Positions 1 through 12,656 of a DNA stretch of 64,000 nucleotides are shown piece by piece (within the stretch, counting starts at the first letter, position 1; each line of letters starts with the position of its first letter). The notes below the pieces were generated by a model, which was not told where the DNA came from, did no database searches, and saw only the letters and a list, made by a program, of their open reading frames with translations. The position numbers were made by a program, and so were the translations under genes. Source of the DNA: Manis javanica (lineage: Eukaryota; Chordata; Mammalia; Pholidota; Manidae); NCBI RefSeq assembly GCF_040802235.1, contig NC_133164.1, forward strand, positions 110,502,302 to 110,566,301, given 5' to 3'.

Positions 1-766
1 CTGGTTTCACTGGGATGGGCTCTTTGCCTCTCTGGAAGGTTCCACCCTTCTCCCACATTCTGAAACCTTGCAAACAAACCACCAGGCTCCTGTGCGGCTC
101 GCAGGCCCCAGTGGCCTCTCCACGGCAGCTGTTGTCTTCCAGGCAGTGGAAAGTACTGGAATGAGCCTCCGGTCCCTCAGGGAACAGAGAAACTCTCCTG
201 AGAAGAGCCACTGGCCAGGTCCCACCCAGCAGAATGGCTTAAAATTTACTTTCTCAGGAACATGAGGCCTAATCTACATACTCTTTCAAGTATCTGTGCT
301 GCAGGATGCATTTCCTGCCAAGGCTGAGGGCCACGGGGCCCCTGGCAGAGATGAGCCCAGGGGGAGGTGTCCCCGGGGAACGTGGCGCAGTCCGCCCTGT
401 GAGCAGCTGGCGGGAGGATACTGGGTCCCTGCCTTTCCTCAGCGCTGAGAGGACGCTCTTCTCCAGGGGGAGAATCACTCCAGGCAGCTCTGCAAAGCCA
501 GCAGCGAGCGGTCTGTCTCTTTCCGAGGCAAGGAGAGAGGCGCTGCCCTCCTGATGCACCTCGGGACCGCACTCCGCTTGCCCCTTCGTTACCTTCACCA
601 CCATCATCTTGTTAGGAATTCTCAGACTTTCTGGTCCTAGAGAAACCTTAGACCCAACCCATGGGCTGTTGTGGGTTACAGACTAACCACCACCACCTAA
701 CTAACCAGCACTGGCAAAGGGCAGTGTCCTATACACGCTCAGGGAGGCCGAAGGAGGGCGGTGCTC
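1..766. other. Intergenic, no gene seen
   Basis: Moderately GC-rich sequence with only short random open frames on both strands. None shows splice-bounded conservation or a recognisable domain. No repeat family was recognised. Confidence 0.5.
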
Positions 767-978
767 CAGGGTCTCACCCTCAGTACCGGTGACCTTTGGG
801 GCCGGAGATTCTTTGTTACTGGAAAGTGCCCTGAGCGCTGTGGGATGTTTATCAGCAACCCTGGCCTCTGCCCGTGAGAGCCAGTATCATCCTCCCAGTT
901 GTTAACAACCAAAACAGAGAAGGCACTGACAAATATTCCCTGGGGTGCAAAGTCCCCCCCATCTGAGACCCACCGCTC
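767..978. repeat. MER20-like hAT DNA transposon remnant
   Basis: This ~210-bp non-autonomous element resembles MER20. It opens CAGGGTCTCA and closes with the near-inverse TGAGACCCAC. Characteristic internal stretches include the 'gggatgtttatcagca', 'ccctggcctctgccc' and 'cccagttgttaacaacc' segments. Identification is by recalled consensus, and the copy is diverged. Confidence 0.7.
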
Positions 979-1444
979 TAGCAGCTACTCCTTGACTGGG
1001 AACTTCAGAACAAGAGATAAGAATGACAGGAGGCTTGGGGGGTGGCGGGGGTGCTGGCAGTTAATCTGGCTGCGTCAAATGACACCAGCTGTCCTACAAA
1101 GCGAGGCGTGTTTGCAGGGTGAGGAATGAGAGGAAGGGCAGTTAAGTTAGGCTTAAAGTCAGAGAACAGGAGAGACAGGCCCCTCCTTGCGGAGGGAGGG
1201 GTGAACAGGGGCGGGCCAGAGCTGGGAGGGAAGGCTCCAGCCACAGGGGAGGCACCGGGGCCTAGGCCTGCCCTGGCTTCACCTGGGACCAGTCCCAGCT
1301 CACCCTCTGCGTGAAGCCACCCCACTTCCTTCCTGTGGGAAAATACTTAAATTGGGCACATGCTGGAGTCACAGGCATATACAGAGACAATATGTCTATT
1401 TTTAGGCAAATAGAGATTCAACAAGGCAACTGCACCCAAGTACA

Positions 1445-1600
1445 AGGAGACAGAAATACCAGGGGCTATGGGAGCATAGACTCAGGGGCTCAAAGGAAGA
1501 CATCCTGGAGGAGGTGATGTCTGAGTGGAAACTTGCAAGTGGAGGTTTTGCAGGCGAAAGCAGAGGGGAGAGTCCTGGCACAAGCTTCTAGGCTGCTACT
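1445..1600 (-). repeat. Old L2-like fragment
   Basis: The stretch 'ctcaaaggaagacatcctggaggaggtgatgtctgagtgg' is typical of the reversed L2 3' region (the 'ggaggaggtgat..tctgagc' segment). It is heavily decayed. Confidence 0.45.
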
Positions 1601-1734
1601 GCCTGAAAGTCCTTTAAAAGGAAACGCTTTTTGCTCTGCTTTTAATAGAGTGTGAAGAGCAAAGCAAACAAAAGAGCACTTGGGGCCCAGTGGGGTGGCA
1701 GAGCAGGAAAAGGGGACAAAAGAAAACACATCTC

Positions 1735-2026
1735 TGGTTACCAAAGGGGAGGGGTGTGGGCAGGGAGGGAGAAGGGGATTGAGGGGTATTATGTTTAGTG
1801 CACATGGTGTGGGGGATCATGGGGGGAACAGTGCAGCACAGAGAAGGCACATAGTGGATCTCTGGCAACTTGCTGCACTGATGGACAGTCACTGCACTGG
1901 GGTATGGGTGGGGACTTGATAATATGGGTAAATGCAGTAACCACATTGTTTTTTCATGTGAAACCTTCATAAGAGTGTATATCAATCATACCTTAATAAA
2001 AATAAATCAGTCAATTAAAAAAAAAA
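1735..2026 (+). mobile_element. 5'-truncated L1 3' end with poly(A) and target-site duplication
   Basis: This is L1-type 3' UTR sequence ('gataatatgggtaaatgcagtaaccacatt…', 'catgtgaaacctt') ending in AATAAA-like signals and an A-run at about 2017-2026. It is flanked by a 13-bp duplicated target, GAAAACACATCTC at 1722-1734 and GAAAACACACCTC at 2027-2039, with one mismatch. The duplication and tail show insertion by target-primed reverse transcription in the plus orientation. Confidence 0.75.
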
Positions 2027-2044
2027 GAAAACACACCTCATGCT

Positions 2045-2215
2045 ACAGCTGGTCTCTGACATGCGGTATCAACGCACCTGGGAGCTTATTAGATTCTCTG
2101 GCCCATCCCAGTCCCATGGCAGCAAAACCTCCTGGTAGGGCCGGCACCTGGGTTTTAACAAGCCCTTCAGGTGATTCTGATGAAGTGGGCACAGGCCTGG
2201 ACCACTGTGGTGCTC
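2045..2215. repeat. MER5/MER58-type hAT remnant
   Basis: It shows the palindromic layout of the family: 'cacctgggagcttatta' on the left and 'cttcaggtgattctgatga' on the right, with 'gcacctgggttttaacaag' between. It is diverged and the exact subfamily is uncertain. Confidence 0.55.
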
Positions 2216-2292
2216 ATCAGGGTTTAATGAGAGAGCGGCCACGGGAATCAATCAGCCAATTACTCTTGCCTTGGCAAAGAGAGCAGCAGAGT

Positions 2293-2428
2293 GTTCTCGA
2301 CCTTGGCTGTGCGCTGGAATCCCACTGAGAGCCTCCGAGGTCCCAGCGCCCAGGCCATGCCCCAGACCAATGACGTAAGAATCTCTGAGGGGGACCCAGG
2401 CACTGCCATTTGTCAAGCACTCTAGGGG
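2293..2428 (+). repeat. MER5A hAT DNA transposon remnant
   Basis: It starts 'gtgttctcgaccttggctgtgc' and continues through 'cccagaccaatgac' and 'agaatctctgagggggaccc'. These match the recalled MER5A consensus closely for an old copy. Confidence 0.75.
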
Positions 2429-4954
2429 ACGCTGCTGAGCACCACTTACCCTAAAACTAGGTGTTAGCAAGATCCTGTATTTTGAATGATTTTGAGAACT
2501 TCATTTTTAAACAGAAACAACTTATGTGAAATTATGTATCAAGTAACAACTGATTCAGACAAAATGGAGCTTTATTTCTCTCCTTTAATGACAAATCAGG
2601 AGGCAGAGAGCCTAGGTCTGGGCCAGCAGTCTTTAACCATTTGGGTCCACAGTGTCTTCAGCCATTTGGAGCCTTGTGGATGGCCGTGCTGTCCTGTCCC
2701 CATGGTCACAATATGATTACTAGAGCTCCAGCTATCCAGGAAAGGGAAAAAAGGATGAAGGACCAAAAAGGTAGTTGCTATTTAGCTCGATCCCCTTTGA
2801 AGAACACTCCCGGAAGCCCCACCTGGAGACTTCTGCTCATACCTCACTGATCAGCAGTGTGACACAACTACCTTCAGCTGCCAGGGAGTCTAGGAAATGC
2901 AGGATTTTAACCAAGCACTTTACCACTATGAACAAAACTGGGGTCTGTTTCTAAAAAGATGGGAGAAGTGGATATTGGGTAGACAGCGCTTTTTTTCTCT
3001 CTCTCTCTCTTTCCCATGTGGGCTGTTCTGGTAGCTGGGGATCAGGCAACACAGGAGAAATGGGTTGCTGTAGCAGGAATGGAAAAAAGAGCACAAAACA
3101 TACAGTTTTAAATTATTTTTTCCCAAACAAACTTTCCAGAATCAAAGAGTAAAACAGGACAGTCTTTGCACCCAGGGAGGGGAGCAGTGGGTGGCCTGGA
3201 GTAGCCTGCGGGGGGGAAAGGGTAGGACCCTGGTCTGCAAGGTCCAGGCCCTGAGGGAAGGGGCTGCAGAGAGCGCCACCTGGAGGCTGAGCTAACAAAA
3301 ATTGACATAATTTGAGGAGCTACATTAGCTGTTGACTGGTCACTGTGGAGTGATAATTCTGTGACAGCTGCCTGCTCGGGCCCCTGGAGTGTTCAGGAGA
3401 GGATGTCCACATGTCCATCGATGCCCAAGCCTGGCTGAGCCATTCCCAAATGCTGCATGGGGACATAATATTCCCCTTAGTGGTCCATGACCATAACCCC
3501 CTCAGAGAAGTGAGGGAGTTGCAGTGGGGGTGGACCCCCAGAGTTGCAGTCAAGGTAGGAAAAGCTAGGGCCTGGAACATGGCCCCACATCTGAACCCCA
3601 ATTCTGACTAAGTATGAGGAGTGTCGGGTAGTCAGGGCCAGCAAGAGCCCAGCTCTATACAAAATGAGGGAAATGACTCATAACTTCAGGAGAAAGCAGA
3701 GTGACCTTTGAATCGCCCACTCTTTGCTACCCCATTTAGGACTTTCATTGTGTGTACATCTATGGATGGTGTAAATATATACATGTATTTGAAAATGAAC
3801 TGTGACCAATCTCTTGTCATACAATGCATATAAAAGAATAAAAATAGACTAAAGTTATTTGGTGAAACATTTCATAAGCACCCTGGAAAAGTTGATGTTG
3901 ACTCCCTGAGCAATCCACCCAGTGAGGTGTGTCTGTCTTGCGCCCAATGCAAAAGGAATAAACTTTAAATGTGCCCAGGGCACTGACGCCACCTTGAGGG
4001 TAGTGACCGTGGGACCCCAGGAAATGGGAAGGTCCACAAAGATGGTTGCCTTGATATTTTTCCTAGAGTGAAAATAAGCTAGGGCTTACCTTTGGGGTAT
4101 ATCCCCAAAATGTCTTTCTGGAGGAGGGAGTGATGGATAAGGCAGGAGGCAGAAGGTCTGATTTTGGGTCATGGCTCAGGGGCTGAGTCATGAATGACCC
4201 CTGAAACTCACTGAACATGTATTTCCTCCACATAGAATTTTCTCCCAGAGAAAAGAGCCATTCAGAGGCCTGATGACGCTCCCCCTAAATTGTCCTCAAG
4301 CTTAATGGCGCAGTCCACATTTGGGAGAATAACCAGCTCTGTACAGATGGAGAATGACGTTATTCCATTTCATTATCAGACCCCCTTTTCCTCCTCCACA
4401 TCTCTGCACCCACCAACCTTGGGGCCGGGCTTTCTGGTAACCCACGTGAACATATGAAAGGGGTGATTGTCCCAGGCAGCCTAGCTTCATTGTTTGTTGA
4501 GATGCATGTTTTCACCCAAAGGTTAACTTTCCAGGTGAGTAATACAAGAAGGCAGAGAGAGTTTTGTGACAGGAGGGTGTTTGGTGCCCTGACCTCAGAT
4601 CACATGGGCAGTGGCTTACTGTCCCCACGAGGAGGGCTGGACCTGCCAGGAACATGTTTTTCTCACCTTGAGAAAGTGGTGCTTTAAATTCCTTGGTAAC
4701 ACTTATAATTTGGTAAAACTGGAAATTTCAGGAAAATAGGCTTGAGTGTAGGCTTCTTCCCTGGAAAGTTCTGTATTTAAGTAACTACCTTCCTTTATGG
4801 AGTACTGGAGGGCCTCCTTGATGACTAGGCCAAGCATAAGCACCCAGAGTTGTCCTCTGGCTTGTACTGGTCACTTATGTCATCGTATCTCAGGGAAAAG
4901 CTGTAGGAACAGGAACAGTACTCCTGTTAAGCTTTGTCCATAGCTATGTGCAAC
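2429..4954. other. Intergenic, mostly unassigned
   Basis: No gene is supported. A (TC)n run sits at about 2997-3012. The remaining sequence has only short open frames on both strands and no repeat that I can name. Some may be decayed ancient elements. Confidence 0.45.
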
Positions 4955-5760
4955 TTTGTGATATTGTGATTTATAATAAACACATATTTGGTCTCGGTCA
5001 TATTTCTGACACAGAGCTCCTAAAACCCTTGCAATTTTCTAAGTGATGAAAGCAATAAGCACGTCCTTTGTTGTGTTTATGTTACTAAGGTGACTTTTGG
5101 AAAGGCCTAGGTAACCTAAGTGGGGGGAGGGTGTTGCCAGGGAATCAATGATGTGATTAGAGGCTTGGAACTTTCAGCCCCACCTCCCAACTTCTGGAGA
5201 TTGAATCAGCCACTAAGGGCCAATGATTTAATCAATCGTGACAACTAATGAGCCTCCAGAAAATAACCAAAAGGGCAGTGTTCTGAGCACTTCCAGGTTG
5301 GTGAACACATTACTGAGCAAGTGGGGTGCCCCGAGACAGCATGCAAGCTCCACGCCCTTCCCACCCCTTCCTCTAGGCATCTCTTCCATCTGGCTGTTCC
5401 TGAGTGATACCTTTTTATAATAAGCCAGTAATCCAGTAAGTAAAGTTCTCTGACTTCAGTGAGTTGTTCTAGCAAATTATTCAAAACCCGAGGAGGGGGG
5501 CATGGGAACCTCCAATTCATAGCCAGCCAGTCAGAAGCACCAGTGACAACCTGGACCTGCATTGGCTTCTGAAGTTGGGGGCATGGGGCAGTCTTGTGGG
5601 ACTGAGCCCTTAACCTGTGGGTGGCTGCAGGGGGGTGGGGTGCAGCGGGGACAGTCTGATGCTCTCTCCAGGTGAACGGTATCAGAATCGAGTTAAATTG
5701 TAGGACATCCAGCTGGTGTTACAGAATTGCTTGTTGGTACTGGAGAAAACACATTGGAAA
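4955..5760 (+). mobile_element. Endogenous retrovirus LTR, ~800 bp
   Basis: This long LTR-like block is recognised by its recurring mammalian segments: 'gacacagagctcctaaaaccc', 'ggtgacttttggaaagg', 'catctcttccatctggctgttcctgag', 'cagtcttgtgggactgagccct' and 'aattgtaggacatccagctgg'. No gag, pol or env is beside it, so it looks like a solo LTR. I assign it to an ERV-L or ERV1-like class but cannot settle the family name. Boundaries are approximate. Confidence 0.65.
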
Positions 5761-6161
5761 CTTGAATATAAGCAAGGGATCACTGTGGGCCAGGGCCCTG
5801 TGTAGGGGTGCATCAAATCCTACCACCCACAGTAATTTAAAGTCAGTCCCCAAATCCCACTGCCCAGGCTACACCCTAAGCAATTCAACCAGAAGCTCTG
5901 GGGTGGAACTTTGGAATTTCTGGGGTACCACCACTATTTCCTGCAGCTCCCTGATATTCCAGTACCCAGCCGAGACTGAGAATGACAGGGTGGTGGGTGA
6001 GGGAGGAGCCCAGAGAAAGTGACCTTTGATTAGAGACCTAAAATGTAAGGAGAGAGCCAGGAGAAGTTTTTGGAAAAATACCCAAAGAAAGGTAAAAATG
6101 AGATTTTTCTAATAATTCAGAGGAAAACGCCTTATTTTCCTTTTAAAAATTGTGGATAAAA

Positions 6162-6564
6162 TGAAAGTTCCTGTGGCCAGGATTCTCACCTGGCCCTGGT
6201 TGGCTAGCTCACTGCACACCTGTGGGCAATATGTTGCTATTGACTCTATATAAGGAGCTCTGCCTAGTGCTCTGGGTGACACGGTGGCAGGGCTGAAGGC
6301 TGCAGGAGAGCAGAGGCTGGAGTGGTGGCAGCACCGAGGACAGAGGCCCAGAGGATGGCTGTGCGGGCAGAGAGGCCCAGAGGCAGAGACAGGCTTGCTG
6401 CCTGCAGACTTGCTCTGAGTGAACAGGGTATTAGTGATTGACCTGCCACCATGGAAATAAAGTCGGGTATAATCCTTTCACCCCAAGAACATTCTACTGT
6501 CATATCTTTGGTCACACTGAATCCATAGTGAACTTGCCCGGGGCTGAAACCAATTGGCAAGACA
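6162..6564 (+). mobile_element. Solo LTR with TATA box and poly(A) signal
   Basis: This ~400-bp block begins TGAAAGTTCCTG and ends GGCAAGACA. It contains TATATAAGG at 6247-6255 and AATAAA at 6456-6461, which is the U3-R-U5 layout of a retroviral LTR. No internal retroviral genes are adjacent. The 'gaggcccagaggcagagac' repeats lie in the R/leader part. I recognise the general form but not the family name. A target duplication is not clear ('aaaa' versus 'aaat'). Confidence 0.65.
6247..6255 (+). promoter_or_regulatory. TATA box inside solo LTR
   Basis: TATATAAGG lies about 85 bases into the LTR and about 200 bases before its AATAAA, the usual spacing for a retroviral U3 promoter. Whether it is still active cannot be told from sequence. 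Confidence 0.4.
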
Positions 6565-8454
6565 AAATGATTATTCTTTAGGAAAGACTGGCTGAAGAAT
6601 CAAAGTTAATACCTGGTATTCTCAGGCATGAGGGCAGCTGGGACATCAAACTTCAACCTAACTAGGTGGACTTTTCTAAGGAGAGCCCTCTCCTCCCCCA
6701 GGGCAGTTAAACAGGACTTGATGGAAAAGGTGGTTGCTTGCTTGGGATTTACTACATAAAGTCTCCGTCAGGGAACTAGAACTCCAGGAGGTGAACCAGT
6801 GAGGGCAGAGGGCACTCGGCTTCAGCTCCTCACACTGTCTGGGGTGGTTTTCCTTCCTTATTGAGCCTGTCACTAGGAGAGAGGGAGGGCGAAGATGAAT
6901 CATGGGCACAGGACCACATGGAATTTAAACCCTCAGTCTCGTGCAGTGAGCAGTTTGTTTGATGTATTGGTTTCCTGTAGCAGAAGTGGAAACAATAGTA
7001 AAGACTATCGATCTTCAGGTCCATATCATGAGGCATTGTCAGCAAGATGTGTAAGGATAGACATGAATGATGACAAGACAGAACGACCTCCTGGGAAGCC
7101 GCAGCAGTAAGAAGTGAATCAATTACCCAGGGTGAAATTTTCTGCAGTCGGTTGGTTCTGAGATACAGCTGGTGCTACCTGCAAACAGCGACTCCGCTGC
7201 TGCACATCACCCGCCCGAAGGACACTGCCAGGGTTTCCCCATCTCAGCCACTGGCTGCTGTTCCTGCGCTCCTTCTTGGCTGCCCTGACCTGTGTGCAGG
7301 GCTGACCCCTGCCCTGCAGAGCCCTAGGGAACCTGCCTGGAAAAGGAAGCTTCCAGATGCTGCAGTAGAATAAGCTAGTTTGGTTTTGACTTTGCTCTTG
7401 CTTCTCTCTTCCAGCTGTGGGCCACTCCGAGCTTCCCATGACTTGCTCCTGAACCCTTCTAGCCATGGTCTCTTTTGGATTTCCAGAACTCTCCTGCCTG
7501 TTGGCCCAGAGATGCCTGGGGAAGATGTGGTGAGGAGCTCTGCTCTCTGTTCTTGCATCCTGCCTCCTTCCTGAGCATGCACTACACTCTCCGGTTGCTC
7601 CGGGTGGTGTGCACGGCTAAGCCTAAAGCTCCTTATGAAGCCACAAAAACAAGCCAAGCATCCTGACCAATCTGCAAGTTTTTGGTCCTGCTCAGTCATG
7701 CCCCCAAGCCGCTCCCGTTTCTCCTTAATCAATGGCATACCTCTGGGTTTCCAGGCAAATTTGTTTGTTGTCGCCCCAGGATGGTATTCTTGCTTCTGAA
7801 CCTTGCCTCTTTGAGATTCTTCTTATGGGGACTACCTTCCTTTTCTCTCCCTACTGAGCCGTCACCACCTTACATGTACTGCTCAAAATTTACCTCTTTC
7901 AGACAGAGGGAAGATGAAAGAGACGCTAGGAGCTTGAAGGGCCACTGATCAAAGCCGCGCTTATCTGAAAACAGCATGAAGACAATGCAGTCACACTTGT
8001 CAGCAGCCCCTGGGCCTCGCTCAGGCAGCAAGCACTCCTCAATGCTTGACTGTGAAAGTTCAGAGGTGTGCAGTGGAGTCACTAAACCTCTGATCACCTA
8101 GCCCTCTTAGGAGACTGGGTGGCTGAGGTTAATAGAGGGGCTGTCTAGCATGAGACCGGTGACACTGTGTGAAATAGCTTTGGAAAACTGAACCCTGAAA
8201 AAATATATTACAGAAATCCATCATATGACATGATTTATTCTCATCTTCCTCTTATTATCAACACTAGGGGAAAATAGTGTTCGTTTACACTTGTAGGTCA
8301 TGTTTAAGTGATGTTTTGTGTATTATTTTCCCTTAGCGGATGGTAAAATGATTTATGAAACTCATTCTTCTTTTATGAATGAGATACAGATATTTATAGA
8401 TAAATAGCTTCTCCAAGCTAACAAATATATAAAAGCTGAGTCGTGAGAATAATG
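6565..8454. other. Intergenic, unassigned
   Basis: No gene is supported. The longest minus-strand frame here (7244-7738) has no recognisable domain and no splice context. No repeat family was identified with confidence. Confidence 0.4.
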
Positions 8455-8625
8455 ATTCCTATCTATTGAGTGCCACTCTAGGTCTGTTATTTTTTTTGCA
8501 CGTAAATTAATTTTCACAGCCCTGCAAGGTAGGTCTTATTATACACATTTATCAGAGGAGGAAGGTGGGGTTCAAGAGAGGTGACATCACTCTCCAAGGT
8601 CACACACCTAGTAAGTGTTAGAACC
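8455..8625 (-). repeat. MIR SINE, reverse orientation
   Basis: It contains the reversed MIR core: 'cacatttatcagaggaggaag', 'gaggtgacatcactc', 'caaggtcacacacctagtaagtg'. It is diverged but continuous over ~170 bp. Confidence 0.8.
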
Positions 8626-9087
8626 ACTCCACCCTTTTCTGCCCTGGGCTCCCTGGGAATTCTGGAAGTGATGGGGGAAAAGGCCAGGATGTTGCAGTTA
8701 CTTATAGAGCCACTGACAAACGGTGGTGGGAGAGTAAAGGCTGGAGGAGGCTCTTGGAAGAGGTGACAGGACAGATGTGGGTCAGACTTTGCCCAACGTC
8801 TGGGCAAAGAGACGAGAGAATCAGCCAGCTCTGGAACAGCCATGTCAGGGCTATGCAGTCAGGGAGGGGAGAGAGGGGATTAGTGCATTTTTAAATCAGG
8901 AGTAGGGGTGTCTGGGCAAGAAGAGGGTTTTCTCCAATCTTTATTCAGAAATTTGCTGAAATGAACAAAAAGAATGAACTGTATGGAAGCATACCTGATA
9001 CACAGAGAAACTAGAAACAGTGACAATCAAAACCACAGACAGAAGAATATCCATTGTGAAACACGGAGGGCTTGAAGGCATTCAGGG

Positions 9088-9270
9088 ATAAAGCGATCAA
9101 TTTAACACACATTTATGAAGCATCTACTATGTTCCTGGCTCTTCTAGGTGTGAGAGGTCCATCAGTAAACAAAAGAGAAAAAGATCTCTATCCTCTTAGA
9201 GTTTACATCCTGATGGGGAGATAAACACTGATCAAAATAAGTTTGTCCAGTGTGCAGTGTATTAGAAACT
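9088..9270 (-). repeat. L2 LINE 3' end, reverse orientation
   Basis: 'atttatgaagcatctactatgttcctggct' followed by 'agtaaacaaaagagaaaaagatctctatcctcttagagtttacatcctgatggggagataaaca' is the reversed L2 3' end. Confidence 0.75.
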
Positions 9271-9734
9271 GGTGTGGGCACAGGGGAAGGCCCAGGAGGG
9301 TCGGGAATAGAACGACATGGTGGGGGTGATTGGAAGTCAGGGTCAGAGGGCACCAGGGGCAGTGCTTGGTGAGGCTGTGGGGTCATACTGTGGGCACTTG
9401 GTGGGGAAAAGGCCTCGCAGTCACTGTCCAGGGCCTTGGGATTCGGAGACAATTGTGGCTCCAGATGACGACACACACCTTTCCATCTCTTGAGAAGGGG
9501 AGAGGTTTCTCTAAAGCTATGGGAGAGTGAACTGAGGTGCCCAAATGATCTTTGCCCGGAAAGGTGAGGCTGTAGTATGGATGGGCTCCATGAGGCCCAG
9601 GGACCGTTTCTGTGGGCCGGTTCCCAGCAAGAGGCCAGAAGGAGGTCCTGAGGGGCAGGGCACACCCCATCTTTACTTCCTATGGCCTGAGCCAGCTGCC
9701 TGCAAGTGGATGTGGGTGTGAAGAACAAGGTGAC

Positions 9735-10018
9735 TGTACAGGTTGAACTGCTTTCCCCAAATTCGTATGTTGAAGTCCTAATCCCCAGAACACCAGCATT
9801 CAAATTTATGTGGAGATGGGATATTAGCCAAGTTAAAGTGATGTCATTAGGGTAGGCCTTAATGGAGTATGTGTGTCTTTATAAAGAGGGGACTTTGGGC
9901 ATAGCCATGTACTGTGAGTGAGGCTGCCACAGGTTAAGACAATACAATCCTGTTGTGTAAGCCCCCCAGTTTGTGGTCTACTTTGTTACGATAGCCCCAG
10001 GAGACTAATACAGACCCC
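9735..10018 (+). repeat. MLT1-type (ERVL-MaLR) LTR, internally deleted
   Basis: It begins 'ggttgaactgctttccccaaattcgtatgttgaagtcctaatcccc', continues 'ttataaagaggg', and ends 'cccagtttgtggtctactttgttacgatagccccaggagactaataca'. These are the ends of an MLT1-type LTR. It is shorter than the ~370-450 bp family length, so it carries deletions. Confidence 0.85.
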
Positions 10019-12229
10019 AAAGAAAATATGGTGGACAGCTCTTCACCGAGCAGCAGCCACTGTCAGACAGATACAGAGAAAGAAGACACGAGAGGGGTGG
10101 AGAGGAAGGTGGAGGTGAGCTATCCATTAGCATTGCTTCTAATACTGAAATGGAAGTTACTTCCCTAAAATAGAAGCCGAAAGACTGCTTTTCTTGATCC
10201 GATCTATCAAGAACATATGATTTGGGAAAACATACCTTTTGAGATTATTGCTATCTGCGACCATTTGGATCCCTTTGAAAAATAGAATTTCAAACAATTT
10301 TGATCTAGTGGGACAAGTAGTGCTTGTAAATATTTGTTCATTGCATCATAAAGTTGAAATCTGTGCGCACAAGGCCACACAGATGACCTTGGCCTCCATC
10401 TTGCGTCTCAGCGTTTGCAGAGCACTTTTAGAACAAGCTGGCTCTCAAAGGATTTCAGAGCTGCTACAGCAAAGAGTTGGAAAGCATGCCCTGTGCTGGG
10501 AGTCAGAAGAGGTTTCTGTGTCTCTTTGATTTTTTTTTTTTTTAACTATTTGCCCAAGTGGCATCTGCAGATCGAGATGGGGGAGAAACACCAATCTGTT
10601 CACTTTTGCACACATGGTCCAGCGGAGCAGAACGTACACAAAGGAAGCGAGCCTGGACCGCGCTGTGGCCAGCTGCTCCCGTCCAACACACACAAAACAG
10701 TACATATATTTAGGAAAGAGAGTACTTTATGATTAGAAAATAATCGTTCCTTCTTCTGGCATTCTTTTTAATAAGAATCGATTGAACTTACTTGTTGTTG
10801 TGAGGCTTGTCAGAGGCATGGCTGGCGAGGCACTGGTTCAATAGATAACATGAAATATTAACACAAACTAGTCATCTACACAACCAAAACTAGACCTTCC
10901 AGAACATGATGCCCACTAGCAGGAAGTCATCACCTCTCTGCCATTCTCATTAGTGATAAGCCTGCTGTTGAAAACACAAGCCCATTTTAATGAGACGTTC
11001 ATTTATTTTTGTCATCTGCCCATCACAGAGCTCCTCTGTCAAGCCCCTTATGAAACCAAAATACTTACATGTAAAACAACCACCCCGCAGGCCTCAGGGA
11101 CAAAATCCCCAGTGGGACCCACCAGGCCATCCTCGCCTGGTGCCCAGGGTTGAACATTTGTTGTGTTACCACTGTACACTTACGAAGACAACTGGGGAAA
11201 TCAATAGAAACTGGACATGTTGCAAACTGAACTCAAACAGTGGCAGTGAGTGTGGGCAATTCTGAGACCCGAGAACACCACCTTTGGTGTAAGAGAGCCC
11301 GCTGCACGCTCACCCTGTTAACCGACTGTGCAAGAAAGACAGCAGTTCATCTCGGAACAGACGGTCAGGGTTTGGGTGGCTGGACAGATGGCCACACAGA
11401 CCCAAGGCCACCCCTAGGCCACCTGTCAGGGACAAATCCCACTGCCGGCGCCCCTTCTGTCCCTGGTCCTCCAAATGTTTTTCCACATTAAATCAGATTA
11501 CAATAAACAATAAGGGCGCTTTGAAAAAAAAACTATAAGCATCTATGAAAGGGGAAGGGACAGCTCCATCCAAGACGGGCATCCCATGGGCTGACTGAGA
11601 AGCACAAGATCTGGGAGTAGAAAATCTTTTTCCTTCATCCGTCTCTCCAAGTCAAAATTCAAAGCCAGCTACTCTGAAGGCGAGAGGGTTACAAGATGAC
11701 TTTGACTTTTCACTTTGTACTTTTCTAAATTTTTTTTTATTTGTGTCACTTGGGTTAATACTATTTTATAATTACAAATTATTACTAAAGCAAGTTCCCT
11801 GGTCTGTTGGGAGGGCTCTGGTCACACACACACACACTCATATATATTTATGAACATAAATTCTAGTCAAAACATGCCCTGTGCTTTTTGTTGTGGAATT
11901 TTCTAGAACTCCACTGCTAAATACATCTGTAGGATCTCTATGGGGAAAGCAAGCTGCAGGCTGCCTCAGAGAAAAATGAGCAATTTATCATCTGTAGTCA
12001 GGGAAATCACTTCAGAAGAAAGGCCGAAGATGGCACATTTTCTGAAATGATGAGATGAGACTAACTGAAGTGTTTTGTCCTGCAAATCCCTTTTCCAAAA
12101 AAAAAAAAAAAAAATCTATCTATCTTCTCTGTTTTACCGAAATCCCAAAATCACAGAGGTGGCTCACCAACTCTCCCAGATAGAGTCAGGAGGTAATTGA
12201 CATTGTCTTTAAAAAAAACCCAACCATCT
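10019..12229. other. Intergenic, mostly unassigned
   Basis: AT-rich sequence with a short (CA)n/(TA)n tract at about 11823-11848 and several A- and T-runs. No gene is supported. A minus-strand AATAAA occurs at 11737-11742 and is the alternative distal poly(A) site for ALPK2. Confidence 0.4.
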
Positions 12230-12656
12230 GAAAAGGCTACATACTGCAGGATTACAACTATATGACTTTCCTGAAAGAGCAAAACGATGGAGACAGTAGA
12301 AAGATCAGTGGTTGCCAGGAGCTGGGAGCGGGGGACCGCAGGATGAGTTGGTGGAGCACAGGAGATCTTCAGGGCAGCGAGCCATTCTGCATGATACTGG
12401 AATGGACACGTGTCATTACATGGGTGTCAGCACCCAGAGAGTGCACAGCACAAAGAGTGAACCCCAGTGTAAACTATGGACTTTAACTGATCATAGTGTA
12501 GCAATATTGGCTCATTGATTAAAACAAATATCACATGAATGCAAGACGGTAGTGATGGAAATAACGGAGGGGAGTGAAGGAGCACATGGGAATTCGCTGA
12601 ACTTTCCACTCGTTTTTCTGTAAACCTAAAACTGCCAAAAAAAAAAAAAAACCCTA
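12230..12656 (+). repeat. Old L1 (L1M-type) 3' end
   Basis: It contains the classic L1M tail: 'ggttgccaggagctggg', then 'gtgaaccccagtgtaaactatggactttaa', then 'ctgtaaacctaaaactgccaaaaaa' ending in a poly(A) run at about 12639-12652. It is 5'-truncated, with no ORF left. Confidence 0.85.

Noticed and set aside
9162-9803. 213-codon minus-strand open frame
   Set aside because: It runs through reversed L2 sequence and into the MLT1-like LTR start, with no recognisable protein.
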